64,000 nt of DNA from Paratractidigestivibacter sp963605405. GTDB taxonomy: Bacteria; Actinomycetota; Coriobacteriia; Coriobacteriales; Atopobiaceae. The stretch is from contig CAVCUP010000005.1 of NCBI GenBank assembly GCA_963605405.1, positions 1-64,000 of the forward strand, given 5' to 3'. The translations under genes and the position numbers were made by a program. Below are positions 42,780 to 50,216 of the stretch, piece after piece. Positions within the stretch are counted from its first letter, which is position 1, and every line of letters starts with the position of its first letter. The notes under the pieces are model-generated. The model had not been told where the DNA came from and made no database searches. It worked only from the letters and a program-made list of their open reading frames with translations.

Positions 42780-43796
42780 ATGCCTGTGCTTATAAGCCAC
42801 GACTCTGCCCTTGAATACTGGCGGGCCGTTCCTCCCCAGGTAGATCCGTCGACCGAGGTCCGCGCGGCGCTCCCCGTCGCACGCTATTCCACCACCGCCG
42901 TCGACTTGGCAGCCTTCGACGCGAAGGATTACGGGATCGCCGGCGTGCCGCTGCACGTCCTAGGCAGCAAAGACGTGCGGAGAAGCTCGGCCGCCGACGT
43001 CAAAGCACACACCTGCGCCCTTTCGTCCTTACCGGCCGCTGCGGCTCGCGCAATCGCCCCCAATGTCTACGTAAGCACCCCTGAGTTCACGTTTGCCCAG
43101 GTGGCACGCCATCTTGGAGAGACAGAGACGGCGCTCGTGGGCTTTGAGCTGTGTGGCGACTACGCGCACTTCTCGGCCTCCGTCTCGGGCTTTTATGACC
43201 GTCCGGCACTGACGAGCACCGCGCGAATCGCCGAGGTCTTGTCTCAGCTGAAGGGCTTCTACGGGTTGTCGTCAGCGCAAAGCGCGCTAAAACTGGTCAT
43301 AGACGGAGCTCGTTCGCCCATGGAGACGGTCCTCGCCTGTATGCTGTCGTTCCCTGCGCGCCTTGGAGGCTTCTCTTTTGTGGCGCCGCATCTTAACTAC
43401 GAGGTTTCCCTCGATGAGGCGGCCGCGCGCTTGGCCGGCCTCAGCCGATGCCGTATAGACGTCGCTTGGCCTGACCAGCTCGTAGGCCTCGAATACAACG
43501 GGGCGGCATTTCACCAAGACGCCGAGAAGGACCGGCGGCGCGCTGAGGCCCTGCGGCGCATGGGCTGGTCAATCTTTACCGTCGACGGATCGGGAATCAC
43601 ATCGTATCGAGAGCTGGTCAAAGTCATCTCGCTTCTTGAGGGGAAGGTGCCGCACCAGGCGGACGGGCGCGCGCCGACATCAGCCGCGAAGGTACTTCTC
43701 GACAGGCTGCTCGGCATGACTCGGTTTGGATGGGGTATGAACTCGCTCCTATTCGGCGTCCCAGTACCCACCGGCGCCGTCCAAATCCACCTCTAG
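42780..43796 (+). CDS. Hypothetical protein with a Vsr/DUF559-like C-terminal nuclease-type region (copy 2)
   Basis: 338 residues; paralogue of 15224-16183. The order is the same: N-terminal MPVLISHDSALEYWRAV block, a central region with CSL-type STPEFTFAQVARHL (copy 1: CSPEFTFLQLAASR), a SPMETVLACMLSFPARLGGF block, then CRIDVAWPDQLVGLEYNGAAFH and DRRRAEALRRMGWSIFTVD. The last part fits the Asp...Glu-x-(Asn/Asp)Gly...His pattern and helix of Vsr/DUF559-type nucleases. ATG 42780 has GGAGGGGAG upstream. The gene is bracketed by six 28-bp palindromes of one family, the downstream set starting 4 bp after its stop, which suggests a functional link. Function unknown. Confidence 0.75.
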   Translation: MPVLISHDSALEYWRAVPPQVDPSTEVRAALPVARYSTTAVDLAAFDAKDYGIAGVPLHVLGSKDVRRSSAADVKAHTCALSSLPAAAARAIAPNVYVSTPEFTFAQVARHLGETETALVGFELCGDYAHFSASVSGFYDRPALTSTARIAEVLSQLKGFYGLSSAQSALKLVIDGARSPMETVLACMLSFPARLGGFSFVAPHLNYEVSLDEAAARLAGLSRCRIDVAWPDQLVGLEYNGAAFHQDAEKDRRRAEALRRMGWSIFTVDGSGITSYRELVKVISLLEGKVPHQADGRAPTSAAKVLLDRLLGMTRFGWGMNSLLFGVPVPTGAVQIHL

Positions 43797-43800
43797 CAGT

Positions 43801-44020
43801 GTTCTGCACGTCTCCACACGTACAGAACCGCTCCATCTCCGACTGAGGAGTCTTTTCCGGGCCTGTTCTGTACGTCCATATACGTACAGAACGGGTCATT
43901 TTGCCGCCAAGAAGGTCCCGGCAGGCCTGTCATGTACCTCTCACCACGTACAGAACTTGACGAATATCCGCCCCGGCAAGAAATAATGCCGGGTCTTGTA
44001 CGTCTAGAGAAGTACAAGAC
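43801..44020. repeat. Right set of four 28-bp palindromes at exact 64-bp period
   Basis: Units start at 43801, 43865, 43929 and 43993, each 28 bp, of the form GTYNTGYAC(G/C)Y, 7 variable bases, then a GTACA(G/A)(A/G)AC-type arm. The clearest is 43865-43892 (GTTCTGTACGT / ACGTACAGAAC). The last extends to a 14-bp stem GCCGGGTCTTGTAC / GTACAAGACCCGGC. The 36-bp spacers are unrelated. Repeats differ from each other at several positions. Confidence 0.9.
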
Positions 44021-44033
44021 CCGGCGTCACCAA

Positions 44034-44147
44034 TTATTTAACCCGGAGATACTTAACCAGCGCGCAAATCGCCAGAACAAGGAAAACGAACTTGAGCGCC
44101 TCATAGAGCATCGAGGCCACCGTGACCGCAGCAACGTAAAGATCCAT
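44034..44147 (-). CDS. 37-residue single-pass membrane micro-protein
   Basis: ATG 44145-44147 to TAA 44034-44036. The sequence begins MDLYVAAVTVASMLYEALKF and continues with a hydrophobic stretch (VFLVLAICALV) and a basic end KYLRVK. One membrane helix of about 18-20 residues with positive residues at the C-terminus. AAGG lies 6 bases before the ATG. It starts 17 bp after the stop of the double-LuxR gene on the same strand, so it is probably the second cistron. Function unknown; it could modulate the membrane-anchored regulator. Confidence 0.6.
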   Translation of the reverse strand: MDLYVAAVTVASMLYEALKFVFLVLAICALVKYLRVK

Positions 44148-44164
44148 GATGACCTTGCCTTTCT

Positions 44165-45007
44165 TTACGTGGATCCAATGATTTGCAGGCCAGTTGTGTC
44201 GTATACGGGAACAGGTCCGTTGCCGCCAAAAATCACCTCCCCAGCGCTTGCATAACCGACCTTGCCATTCAAGGCAGTCACTTCAATCAAGTCAGGACAA
44301 TAGTCGAGGATGGACTTGCCGGTCACGCCATCGGGAATTCGCGCATCGGAATAGGCGCCGTACGACCGTCCGGCCAGGTTTACGGAGAAACCGACGCCGT
44401 TGATGATGCGCGTATGCGCAAGACGCCATCCCCCAAAGAGCAACGAGAGGCAGCAAAGGACAAGCGCAACAGCAAATATGATTCTTCTTGGCGCGGCGGG
44501 TACAGACACCGACGAACTCGTCTGCATAGCATCGCCTTGATAAGCAAGCTCGGCCAGCTCGCTTTTCGTGTGAATGCCCAGCGTTGCATACATTCTCGAG
44601 CGACTCGAGTTAACCGTTCCCTCAGCGATGCTGAGCTTCTCGGCAATCTGGCGCGACGTCATGCCGGACAGGATACAAGCAGCAACATCCACTTGAGTGG
44701 CGCTCAGTCCAAGAGCCTGAAGCCGCGTGCGCGCCCGTTCATCGACCGAAAAATCCCCGACCGGCCGCGTCGCGCCAAATCGATCGACCAGTTCCCGAGA
44801 GTTCTTAACGCCGAGCTTCCGATAGGCGCGAGCACGGTAATTTCCAACAGAAGAGGGAGAGACGCCCATCTTGCAGGAAGCCTCCCCCGCCGTCATACCC
44901 GCGAGAGCGGAGCGCGCGGCCTCGGCTTCGCGAGGAGATAAACAGGCGCGCTTGAATGCCCGGGAGATGTCTGGGCTGGCTTCCGGGCCACAGCGGTTCC
45001 CATCCAT
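44165..45007 (-). CDS. Membrane-tethered regulator with two tandem LuxR-type HTH domains
   Basis: 280 residues. The first LuxR-like HTH is at about residues 23-75 (LSPREAEAARSALAGMTAGEASCKMGVSPSSVGNYRARAYRKLGV). The second is at about 100-155 (LSATQVDVAACILSGMTSRQIAEKLSIAEGTVNSSRSRMYATLGI). One membrane helix lies at about 175-195 (IIFAVALVLCCLSLLFGGW), then an 85-residue extracytoplasmic tail with no known domain. There is no receiver, PAS or ligand domain on the cytoplasmic side, so the signal may be sensed outside and transmitted through the membrane. The first HTH is less canonical. ATG 45005-45007 has TAGGAGG upstream. Followed by the 37-residue membrane protein gene. Confidence 0.85.
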   Translation of the reverse strand: MDGNRCGPEASPDISRAFKRACLSPREAEAARSALAGMTAGEASCKMGVSPSSVGNYRARAYRKLGVKNSRELVDRFGATRPVGDFSVDERARTRLQALGLSATQVDVAACILSGMTSRQIAEKLSIAEGTVNSSRSRMYATLGIHTKSELAELAYQGDAMQTSSSVSVPAAPRRIIFAVALVLCCLSLLFGGWRLAHTRIINGVGFSVNLAGRSYGAYSDARIPDGVTGKSILDYCPDLIEVTALNGKVGYASAGEVIFGGNGPVPVYDTTGLQIIGST

Positions 45008-45103
45008 GTCGCCACCTCCTATGCCTAGGCTGAATATAGGACACGGAACGCTGCGGATGTAGAAAAGACCTTATGAACGTGCGTTTTCTACGTGCCCAGC
45101 GCG

Positions 45104-45148
45104 CAAAAAACGCCGGGCCGCGTGCGCTTGAGAGCACGCGGCCCGGCG
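45104..45148 (-). terminator. Rho-independent terminator after nfnB
   Basis: A perfect 16-bp stem: ACGCCGGGCCGCGTGC (45109-45124) with 45133-45148, 8-base loop, followed on the minus strand by TTTTTTG (from AAAAAA at 45104-45109). Confidence 0.93.
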
Positions 45149-45191
45149 TCGTTGGCGCTCAAAGCCGAAAGGCGGCAAGAAACCCGGAGCC

Positions 45192-46607
45192 CTACTCGGC
45201 GTCGCCGGCCAGGCTCGCGGTGATGCTGGCAGCGGCCTTCTTGCCGGCGCCCATGGCCAGGATGACGGTCGCGGCACCGGTCACGATGTCGCCGCCGGCC
45301 CAGATGCGCGGGTCGGTCGTCTGGCCGGTCTCCTCGTCGGCGACGATGTAGCCCCACTTGTTGAGCTCCATCTCGCCGCCGATCTTCGCGGCGAAGGGAT
45401 TGGCGTTGGTACCGATGGCGGAGATGGCCACGTCGCAGGGAATTTCCTCGATGGCGCCCTCAATGGGCACGGGGCGGCGACGGCCGGAGTCGTCGGGCTC
45501 GCCGAGCTCCATCTTCTGCACGCGCACGGCGCACACGGTGCCGTCCTCGCCGGCCACGAACTCGAGCGGAGAGACGAGCGGCATGACCTCGACGCCCTCA
45601 GCCTTGGCGTGGTGCAGCTCGGCGCGACGGGCGGGCATCTCTTCCTCGGTGCGGCGATACGCGATGATGGCGTGCTCAGCACCCAGGCGCTTGGCGGTGC
45701 GCACGGCGTCCATAGCCACGTTGCCGCCGCCGAAGACGACGACGTTCTTGCCGTGCTTGGTCGGCGTGTCGTACTCGGGGAAGTTGTTCGCCTTCATGAG
45801 GTTCACGCGGGTAAGGTACTCATTGGCAAAGAAGACGTTGGGCAGGTTCTCGCCGGGAACGTTGAGGAACTTGGGCAGGCCAGCGCCAGTGGCCACGTAG
45901 ATGGCGTCGAAACCCTCCTCGAAGAGCTCCTCGGCGTTGGTGATGTTGCCCACGACGGAGTTGTACTCGAAGTGGACGCCCATCTCCTCGAGGCCGTCGA
46001 TCTCGCGCTTGACGACGGCCTTGGGCAGGCGGAACTCGGGGATGCCGTAGACGAGCACGCCGCCGCCGGTAAAGAAGGCCTCGAAGACGGTGACCTCGAA
46101 GCCGTTGCGGGCGAGCTCGCCGGCGCAGGTGATGCCGGAGGGGCCGGAGCCGACGACGGCGACCTTCTTGCCGTTCTTCGGCTTCATGACCGGGGCGGAG
46201 GCAAGCTCGGGCTGGTCGCCGACGAAGCGCTCGAGCTGGCCGATAGCGACCGGCTCGCCCTTCTTGCCGCGGACGCACTTGCCCTCGCACTGGTTCTCCT
46301 GCGGGCAGACGCGGCCGCAGATGGCGGGGAGCATGGACTCCTCGCGGATGATGTCGAGCGCGCCGCCGTAGTTCTTGGCACGGATCTGCTCGATGAACTT
46401 GGGGATGTTGATGTTGACCGGGCAGCCCTCGACGCAGAACGGGCGCTTGCAGTCCATGCAACGCTCGGCCTCGGCCAGTGCCATCTCCTCGGTGAAGCCC
46501 TTGTCGACGGGGCGGAAGTCGCAGGCGCGCTCGGCGGCCGGCTCCTCGTTGTCAGCGGTGCGCGGGGACTTCATGTCCGGGACAAAACGACCATTTACCT
46601 GTGGCAT
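45192..46607 (-). CDS. nfnB: NfnB-type large subunit (glutamate-synthase-small-chain-like flavoprotein)
   Basis: With the partner encoded just upstream it probably forms NADH-dependent reduced ferredoxin:NADP+ oxidoreductase, an electron-bifurcating complex balancing NADH, NADPH and ferredoxin. 471 residues: N-terminal cluster-binding region (CMDCKRPFCVEGCPVNI and CGRVCPQENQCEGKC, two [4Fe-4S] sites), FAD Rossmann VVGSGPSGITCAGELARNG and NADPH Rossmann VVFGGGNVAMDAVRTAKRLG. Often annotated gltA/gltD. No glutamate synthase large chain is nearby, which favours Nfn (or the related sulfide dehydrogenase SudA) over GOGAT. Overlaps nfnA by 13 bp. A strong terminator follows. Confidence 0.9.
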   Translation of the reverse strand: MPQVNGRFVPDMKSPRTADNEEPAAERACDFRPVDKGFTEEMALAEAERCMDCKRPFCVEGCPVNINIPKFIEQIRAKNYGGALDIIREESMLPAICGRVCPQENQCEGKCVRGKKGEPVAIGQLERFVGDQPELASAPVMKPKNGKKVAVVGSGPSGITCAGELARNGFEVTVFEAFFTGGGVLVYGIPEFRLPKAVVKREIDGLEEMGVHFEYNSVVGNITNAEELFEEGFDAIYVATGAGLPKFLNVPGENLPNVFFANEYLTRVNLMKANNFPEYDTPTKHGKNVVVFGGGNVAMDAVRTAKRLGAEHAIIAYRRTEEEMPARRAELHHAKAEGVEVMPLVSPLEFVAGEDGTVCAVRVQKMELGEPDDSGRRRPVPIEGAIEEIPCDVAISAIGTNANPFAAKIGGEMELNKWGYIVADEETGQTTDPRIWAGGDIVTGAATVILAMGAGKKAAASITASLAGDAE

Positions 46608-47437
46608 GCGCAGTTCGCCTCCTCATAGGCCTTAAGGGACTGGCCCTCCTCGGTACGGTATGCAGCCTGACGCGCGCGAAGGTCGTTCCAGTCGACCTTG
46701 GTGGCGTCGAAGTCGGGACCGTCGACGCAGGCGAACTTCGTCTTGCCGTCGACCTCCACGCGGCAGCAGCCGCACATGCCGGTGCCGTCGACCATGATGG
46801 GGTTGAGCGACGCGGTGATGGGCGTGCCGTACTTCTCGGCGGTCATGGCCGAGAACTTCATCATCGGCACGGGGCCGACGCAGAAGACCTGGCTGACGGC
46901 CTTGTCCTGGAGCAGGCGCTCGAGCGGCGCGGTGACGACGCCCTGCTCGCCGTAGGAGCCGTCGTCGGTGGTGATGTGGATGTGCTCGTCGTCGAGAAGC
47001 TCGCGGAACTGGTCCTCGAGCAGCAGCAGGTCGCGGGTTCGCGCGCCCATGATGGCGTGGACCTCGTGGCCCGTCTCGACGAGGTGCTTGGCCACCGGGA
47101 AGGCGATGGCCAGGCCGACGCCGCCGCCGATGACGGCGCAGGGGCCCTCGGCCATCTCGGTTGGGACGCCCAGCGGGCCGGTGACGTCCTTGATGGAGTC
47201 GCCCGCCTCGTAGGTGGACAGCATCTGGGTGGTCTTGCCGATCACCATAAAGATGAACTCGACCCAGCCCTCCTCGGGGTTCCAGCCCGCCAGGGTGAAC
47301 GGCACGCGCTCGCCCGTCTCGTTGGCGCGCACCATGAGGAACTGGCCAGCGTGGGCGTGCTTGGCCATCTTGGGCGCATCGATGCGGAACTTGAACACCT
47401 TCTCAGAGAACTGCGTCTTTTCGAGGATCTTGTACAT
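46595..47437 (-). CDS. nfnA: NfnA-type small subunit (FAD/NAD- and [2Fe-2S]-binding)
   Basis: Ferredoxin reductase-type subunit of the NfnAB (or SudBA) complex, 280 residues. N-terminal FAD domain (AGQFLMVRANETGERVPFTLAGW), NAD domain (VIGGGVGLAIAFPVAKHLVE, FCVGPVPMMKF) and a C-terminal [2Fe-2S] site (GTGMCGCCRVEVDGKTKFACVDGPDFD). The same fold occurs in dihydroorotate dehydrogenase electron-transfer subunit PyrK, but the overlap with the GltD-like gene decides for Nfn. The ATG at 47435-47437 has GGAGAGGAG upstream. A TACAAT box on the minus strand (47525-47530) is a candidate -10. Confidence 0.9.
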   Translation of the reverse strand: MYKILEKTQFSEKVFKFRIDAPKMAKHAHAGQFLMVRANETGERVPFTLAGWNPEEGWVEFIFMVIGKTTQMLSTYEAGDSIKDVTGPLGVPTEMAEGPCAVIGGGVGLAIAFPVAKHLVETGHEVHAIMGARTRDLLLLEDQFRELLDDEHIHITTDDGSYGEQGVVTAPLERLLQDKAVSQVFCVGPVPMMKFSAMTAEKYGTPITASLNPIMVDGTGMCGCCRVEVDGKTKFACVDGPDFDATKVDWNDLRARQAAYRTEEGQSLKAYEEANCACHR

Positions 47438-47524
47438 TAACGAAACTCCTCTCCTGCGTGTCTCTTGCCATGCAGGCGTCGCGCGATTCCCCCACGAATC
47501 CGAGCGACCCCTCCAAACCGCGTT

Positions 47525-47530
47525 ATTGTA
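47525..47530 (-). promoter_or_regulatory. Putative -10 box of nfnAB
   Basis: TACAAT on the minus strand, 88 bases before the nfnA start; the -35 match is weak. Confidence 0.3.
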
Positions 47531-47713
47531 CCGCGAGAGATGCCGGCCGGCCTAACGGAGCCGCCGTTCGCGCCGATAAACGCGCCGTCTGCCGCTTAGG
47601 GGCGGGTTATTTCGCACGGGTAATCGGAGACGTACCGCGCCACGCTGGAGATAGGTGCTCTTCGGCGAAGCATCCCGAAACAGCCGCGCGTTTTAGCCTG
47701 TCCCCAATATCGA

Positions 47714-48721
47714 TTAGCCGCGGTAGGGCGGCATGGGCTCCCATTCCGGGTCGTGGAGAATCTTCTTCGAGTCCTTGTAGCCGGCCCATAGGCGCGCCCA
47801 GCCGCTCTTGAGGTGACTGCGGTCCACGATGAGGATGCGCAGCAGCTCCTTGGAGAAGTTCGCGAGCGTCCCCACAGCGTAGAGCGCCGGGTTGTACTCG
47901 CCGTACACCTTGGCATAACGGGCCAGGTAGGCGCGGTTGCGCGTGATGTAGTAGCGCGTCATGTCGCTCGCGGAGTTGAGCTGGCGCACGTTGCCGATCT
48001 CTTTGTTTGCCACCTCGCGGCGACGGGAGAGCACGTAATCGGGCACGTAGTACACGTCGGTCACATGGCTCGCCACATAGCCGTAGCAGGCATCGTCGAG
48101 GTAGATAAAGAAGCGCGGGTCCGGAAGCCCGGCCTTCTCGACAACGCGGCGAGAGAAGAGGCCGCCCTCGAAGCACAGCGCGTTGCAGAGCTTATATCGC
48201 TCGCCCGGCCGCCAGCCGTCGCGCGAGAAGGGGTTGTAGATGGCGAGGCCGGGCCAGAAGCGGTGCTGCCAGAAGAAGTGGCCGCCATCGAAGTCGCGGC
48301 GAAGCCCCATGACGGCGTCGGCCTCCTCGGACCAGCCCGCGAGCTTGGCCAGCCCGTCGGGCTCGACGGCCACGTCGTCATCCATGACCCAGAACCACTC
48401 GGCACCCAGGTCAAAGGCCCGCTTCACGCCCGCCGAGAAGCCGCCGGCGCCGCCGGTGTTCTCCTCCATAGGCAGGTAGACCACGCGAGAAGTGCCGCCC
48501 TCGGCGTCCGGGTCGTCGTCGGTGGCGCCCCAAAGCGCTTTCACACGGGCCTCGAACCCGCGAACCATGTCCGCCGTGAGCCGGGAATTCTCGTTATCGA
48601 CCACCACCACACGCCAAGGGGCCACGTTTGAAGCCTCGATAGAGTCGAGCAGCTGAGCGAGCAGCTCCTGGCGCTTAAACGTGACGATGACGATGGCGGG
48701 GCGATTCATGCAGCGACGCAT
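47714..48721 (-). CDS. Family-2 glycosyltransferase, galactofuranosyl/rhamnosyl-transferase-like
   Basis: 335-residue GT-A fold transferase for a surface glycan. IVIVTFKRQELLAQLLDSI opens the nucleotide-binding fold, EENTGGAGGFSAGVKRA follows, and the metal-binding DxD is WFWVMDDDVAVEPDGL. That WVMDDD pattern and YLDDACYGYV are typical of GlfT/rhamnosyltransferase-type GT2 enzymes. No membrane segment is evident. The start at 48721 is the first ATG of two (48709 alternative); neither has a strong ribosome site. Divergent from the next GT2 gene, with an 87-bp shared promoter region. Confidence 0.88.
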   Translation of the reverse strand: MRRCMNRPAIVIVTFKRQELLAQLLDSIEASNVAPWRVVVVDNENSRLTADMVRGFEARVKALWGATDDDPDAEGGTSRVVYLPMEENTGGAGGFSAGVKRAFDLGAEWFWVMDDDVAVEPDGLAKLAGWSEEADAVMGLRRDFDGGHFFWQHRFWPGLAIYNPFSRDGWRPGERYKLCNALCFEGGLFSRRVVEKAGLPDPRFFIYLDDACYGYVASHVTDVYYVPDYVLSRRREVANKEIGNVRQLNSASDMTRYYITRNRAYLARYAKVYGEYNPALYAVGTLANFSKELLRILIVDRSHLKSGWARLWAGYKDSKKILHDPEWEPMPPYRG

Positions 48722-48762
48722 CCAATCAGCTCGGCGATGGCGGGCGTGTTTATCCGCGGTCT

Positions 48763-48768
48763 ATTATA
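48763..48768 (+). promoter_or_regulatory. Putative -10 box of the second glycosyltransferase gene
   Basis: TATTAT lies 41 bases before the ATG at 48809; the -35 region is poor. Confidence 0.3.
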
Positions 48769-48808
48769 GAGAAGCCCGCACCGCCGCGCCGCAGCCCGAG
48801 GAGGGCAT

Positions 48809-49924
48809 ATGAGCACCAGAAAGAAAGCCACCGTCTCCGTCGTCGTCCCCATGTACAACGTGGCCTCGACGCTCAACCAGTGTCTCGCGAGCATCGAGGC
48901 GCAGACCCTCCCCGACCTAGAGATCATTTGCATGAACGACGGCTCCACGGACGGCACCGCCCGCATCGCGCACGAGCATGCGGCAAGAGATGCCCGCTAC
49001 GTCGTGGTCGACAAGCCCAACGAGGGCTACGGAGCCACCATGAACCGCGGGATCGCCGCGGCCACCGGCGAGTGGATCGCGATCATGGAGCCGGACGATT
49101 ACCTCGAGCCCACCGCGCTCGAGCAGATGGTCGCCTGCGCGGAGGCCGTCGCGGCGGAGTCGGGCAACAAGGTCCAGGTCGTGCGGTGCGCGTACTGGCG
49201 AGTCCTCGGCAAGAAGGGCGGCACGACGGGAGCGGAGACACGATCGGCCTGCCCTTATCTCCACCGCGTGAAGCCGGCTTCCCAGCCGTTCGCCGTCGGC
49301 GACGGCGTCGAGCTGCTGCTCCACCACCCCGCCATCTGGGCGGGCGTCTATCGCCGCAGCTTCCTTGACCAGCGCGGCATTCGATTCGTGGAGGCCCCGG
49401 GCGCCGGCTGGACGGACAATCCTTTCCTCATCCAGACCCTCTGTGGCGCGGGACGAGGCATCGCTTACGTGGACGAGCCCCTTTACTGCTACCGCGAGCA
49501 CGACCTCAACGACGCCGAGACGCTTGCGAGTAAGAGCCCCGCCACGCCGCTCACCCGCTGGAACGAGATGATGGACTCCGCAGAGGCCCTGGGCGTTGCC
49601 GACGACCGCGTCCTCGACGCGCTCGCGCTTCGCGGCGTCAACTACGCGACCATCACGGTAAGCGCGGCGGGTATCGACGCCCCGGGCGTCCGCGAGCTCG
49701 TGGAGAGCTCGATGGGCCGCCTGGAGCCCTCGCGCGTGTTTGCGCTTCCTGCCCTCTCCGCAAGTGCCAAGGAGATGTTCGCCCAGGTACGCGGCATCGA
49801 TGCGCCCGCCGAGAATAAGCTCGCCCGTCTCGGCTACCTCGCCTGCGAGGCCGCCTACCGCATACGCACGAACGGCCCGGGCTTCTTTATCGACACCGTG
49901 AAGAGCCGGCTCAACCGACTTTAG
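48809..49924 (+). CDS. Family-2 glycosyltransferase
   Basis: 371 residues. The N-terminal GT-A domain starts VSVVVPMYNVASTLNQCLASIEAQTL, then ICMNDGSTDGTARIA and the metal site IMEPDDYLEP; PNEGYGATMNRGIAAATGEWI is standard for EpsH/WcaA-type enzymes. The C-terminal third (from about 260) is helical and unassigned, with no membrane helix. ATG 48809 has GAGGAGG upstream. Likely acts on a wall or capsule glycan with its two neighbours. Confidence 0.9.
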   Translation: MSTRKKATVSVVVPMYNVASTLNQCLASIEAQTLPDLEIICMNDGSTDGTARIAHEHAARDARYVVVDKPNEGYGATMNRGIAAATGEWIAIMEPDDYLEPTALEQMVACAEAVAAESGNKVQVVRCAYWRVLGKKGGTTGAETRSACPYLHRVKPASQPFAVGDGVELLLHHPAIWAGVYRRSFLDQRGIRFVEAPGAGWTDNPFLIQTLCGAGRGIAYVDEPLYCYREHDLNDAETLASKSPATPLTRWNEMMDSAEALGVADDRVLDALALRGVNYATITVSAAGIDAPGVRELVESSMGRLEPSRVFALPALSASAKEMFAQVRGIDAPAENKLARLGYLACEAAYRIRTNGPGFFIDTVKSRLNRL

Positions 49925-49955
49925 GCCCGCGGGCAACGAGCCGGAAGGGAACCGC

Positions 49956-50136
49956 GCCCCGAATAGCCGCCGCCCAGTAACGCCGCCACGAAATGGGCCC
50001 CGAAGCGGCGCCATCCAGCAACCCGGACGTAACTGGATGGCTTCGCTTCGGGGCTCGACGCCCGCCCTCGTTGCTGGACGGCGCAAATCTGGGGCTCTTG
50101 CTGGCACGGCATTGCTGGGTGACGCGGATACAGGGC
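49956..50136. repeat. Inward-facing array of five 25-bp units (array 4)
   Basis: Units at 49956 and 49997 (GCCCCGAA..., ending CAGTAA / CAGCAA) face inverted units at 50030, 50071 and 50112 (T(A/T)(A/G)CTGG... ending GGGGC / AGGGC). Length 25 bp, period exactly 41 bp, centre gap 8 bp. The sequence is closest to array 1. It lies between the convergent ends of two glycosyltransferase genes. Confidence 0.92.
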
Positions 50137-50216
50137 TCGAATCCGATGACGCGCCCCACCGGTCTCGCACGGTCTCCCGCAGCGCAAGAAGAGCCGTCCC
50201 CTTGAGCGATTCTCGC

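Noticed and set aside
42780..43796. REP-associated tyrosine transposase (RAYT)
   Set aside because: No HUH motif or catalytic Tyr pattern; length and C-terminal motifs fit a Vsr/DUF559-like protein better.
43801..44020. CRISPR array (28-bp palindromic repeats, 36-bp unique spacers)
   Set aside because: Repeats differ from one another at several positions, there are only four plus two, and no cas genes are present. The lengths look CRISPR-like by coincidence.
45192..46607. Glutamate synthase small chain working in GOGAT
   Set aside because: The overlapping partner is a PyrK/NfnA-type subunit and no large chain is nearby.
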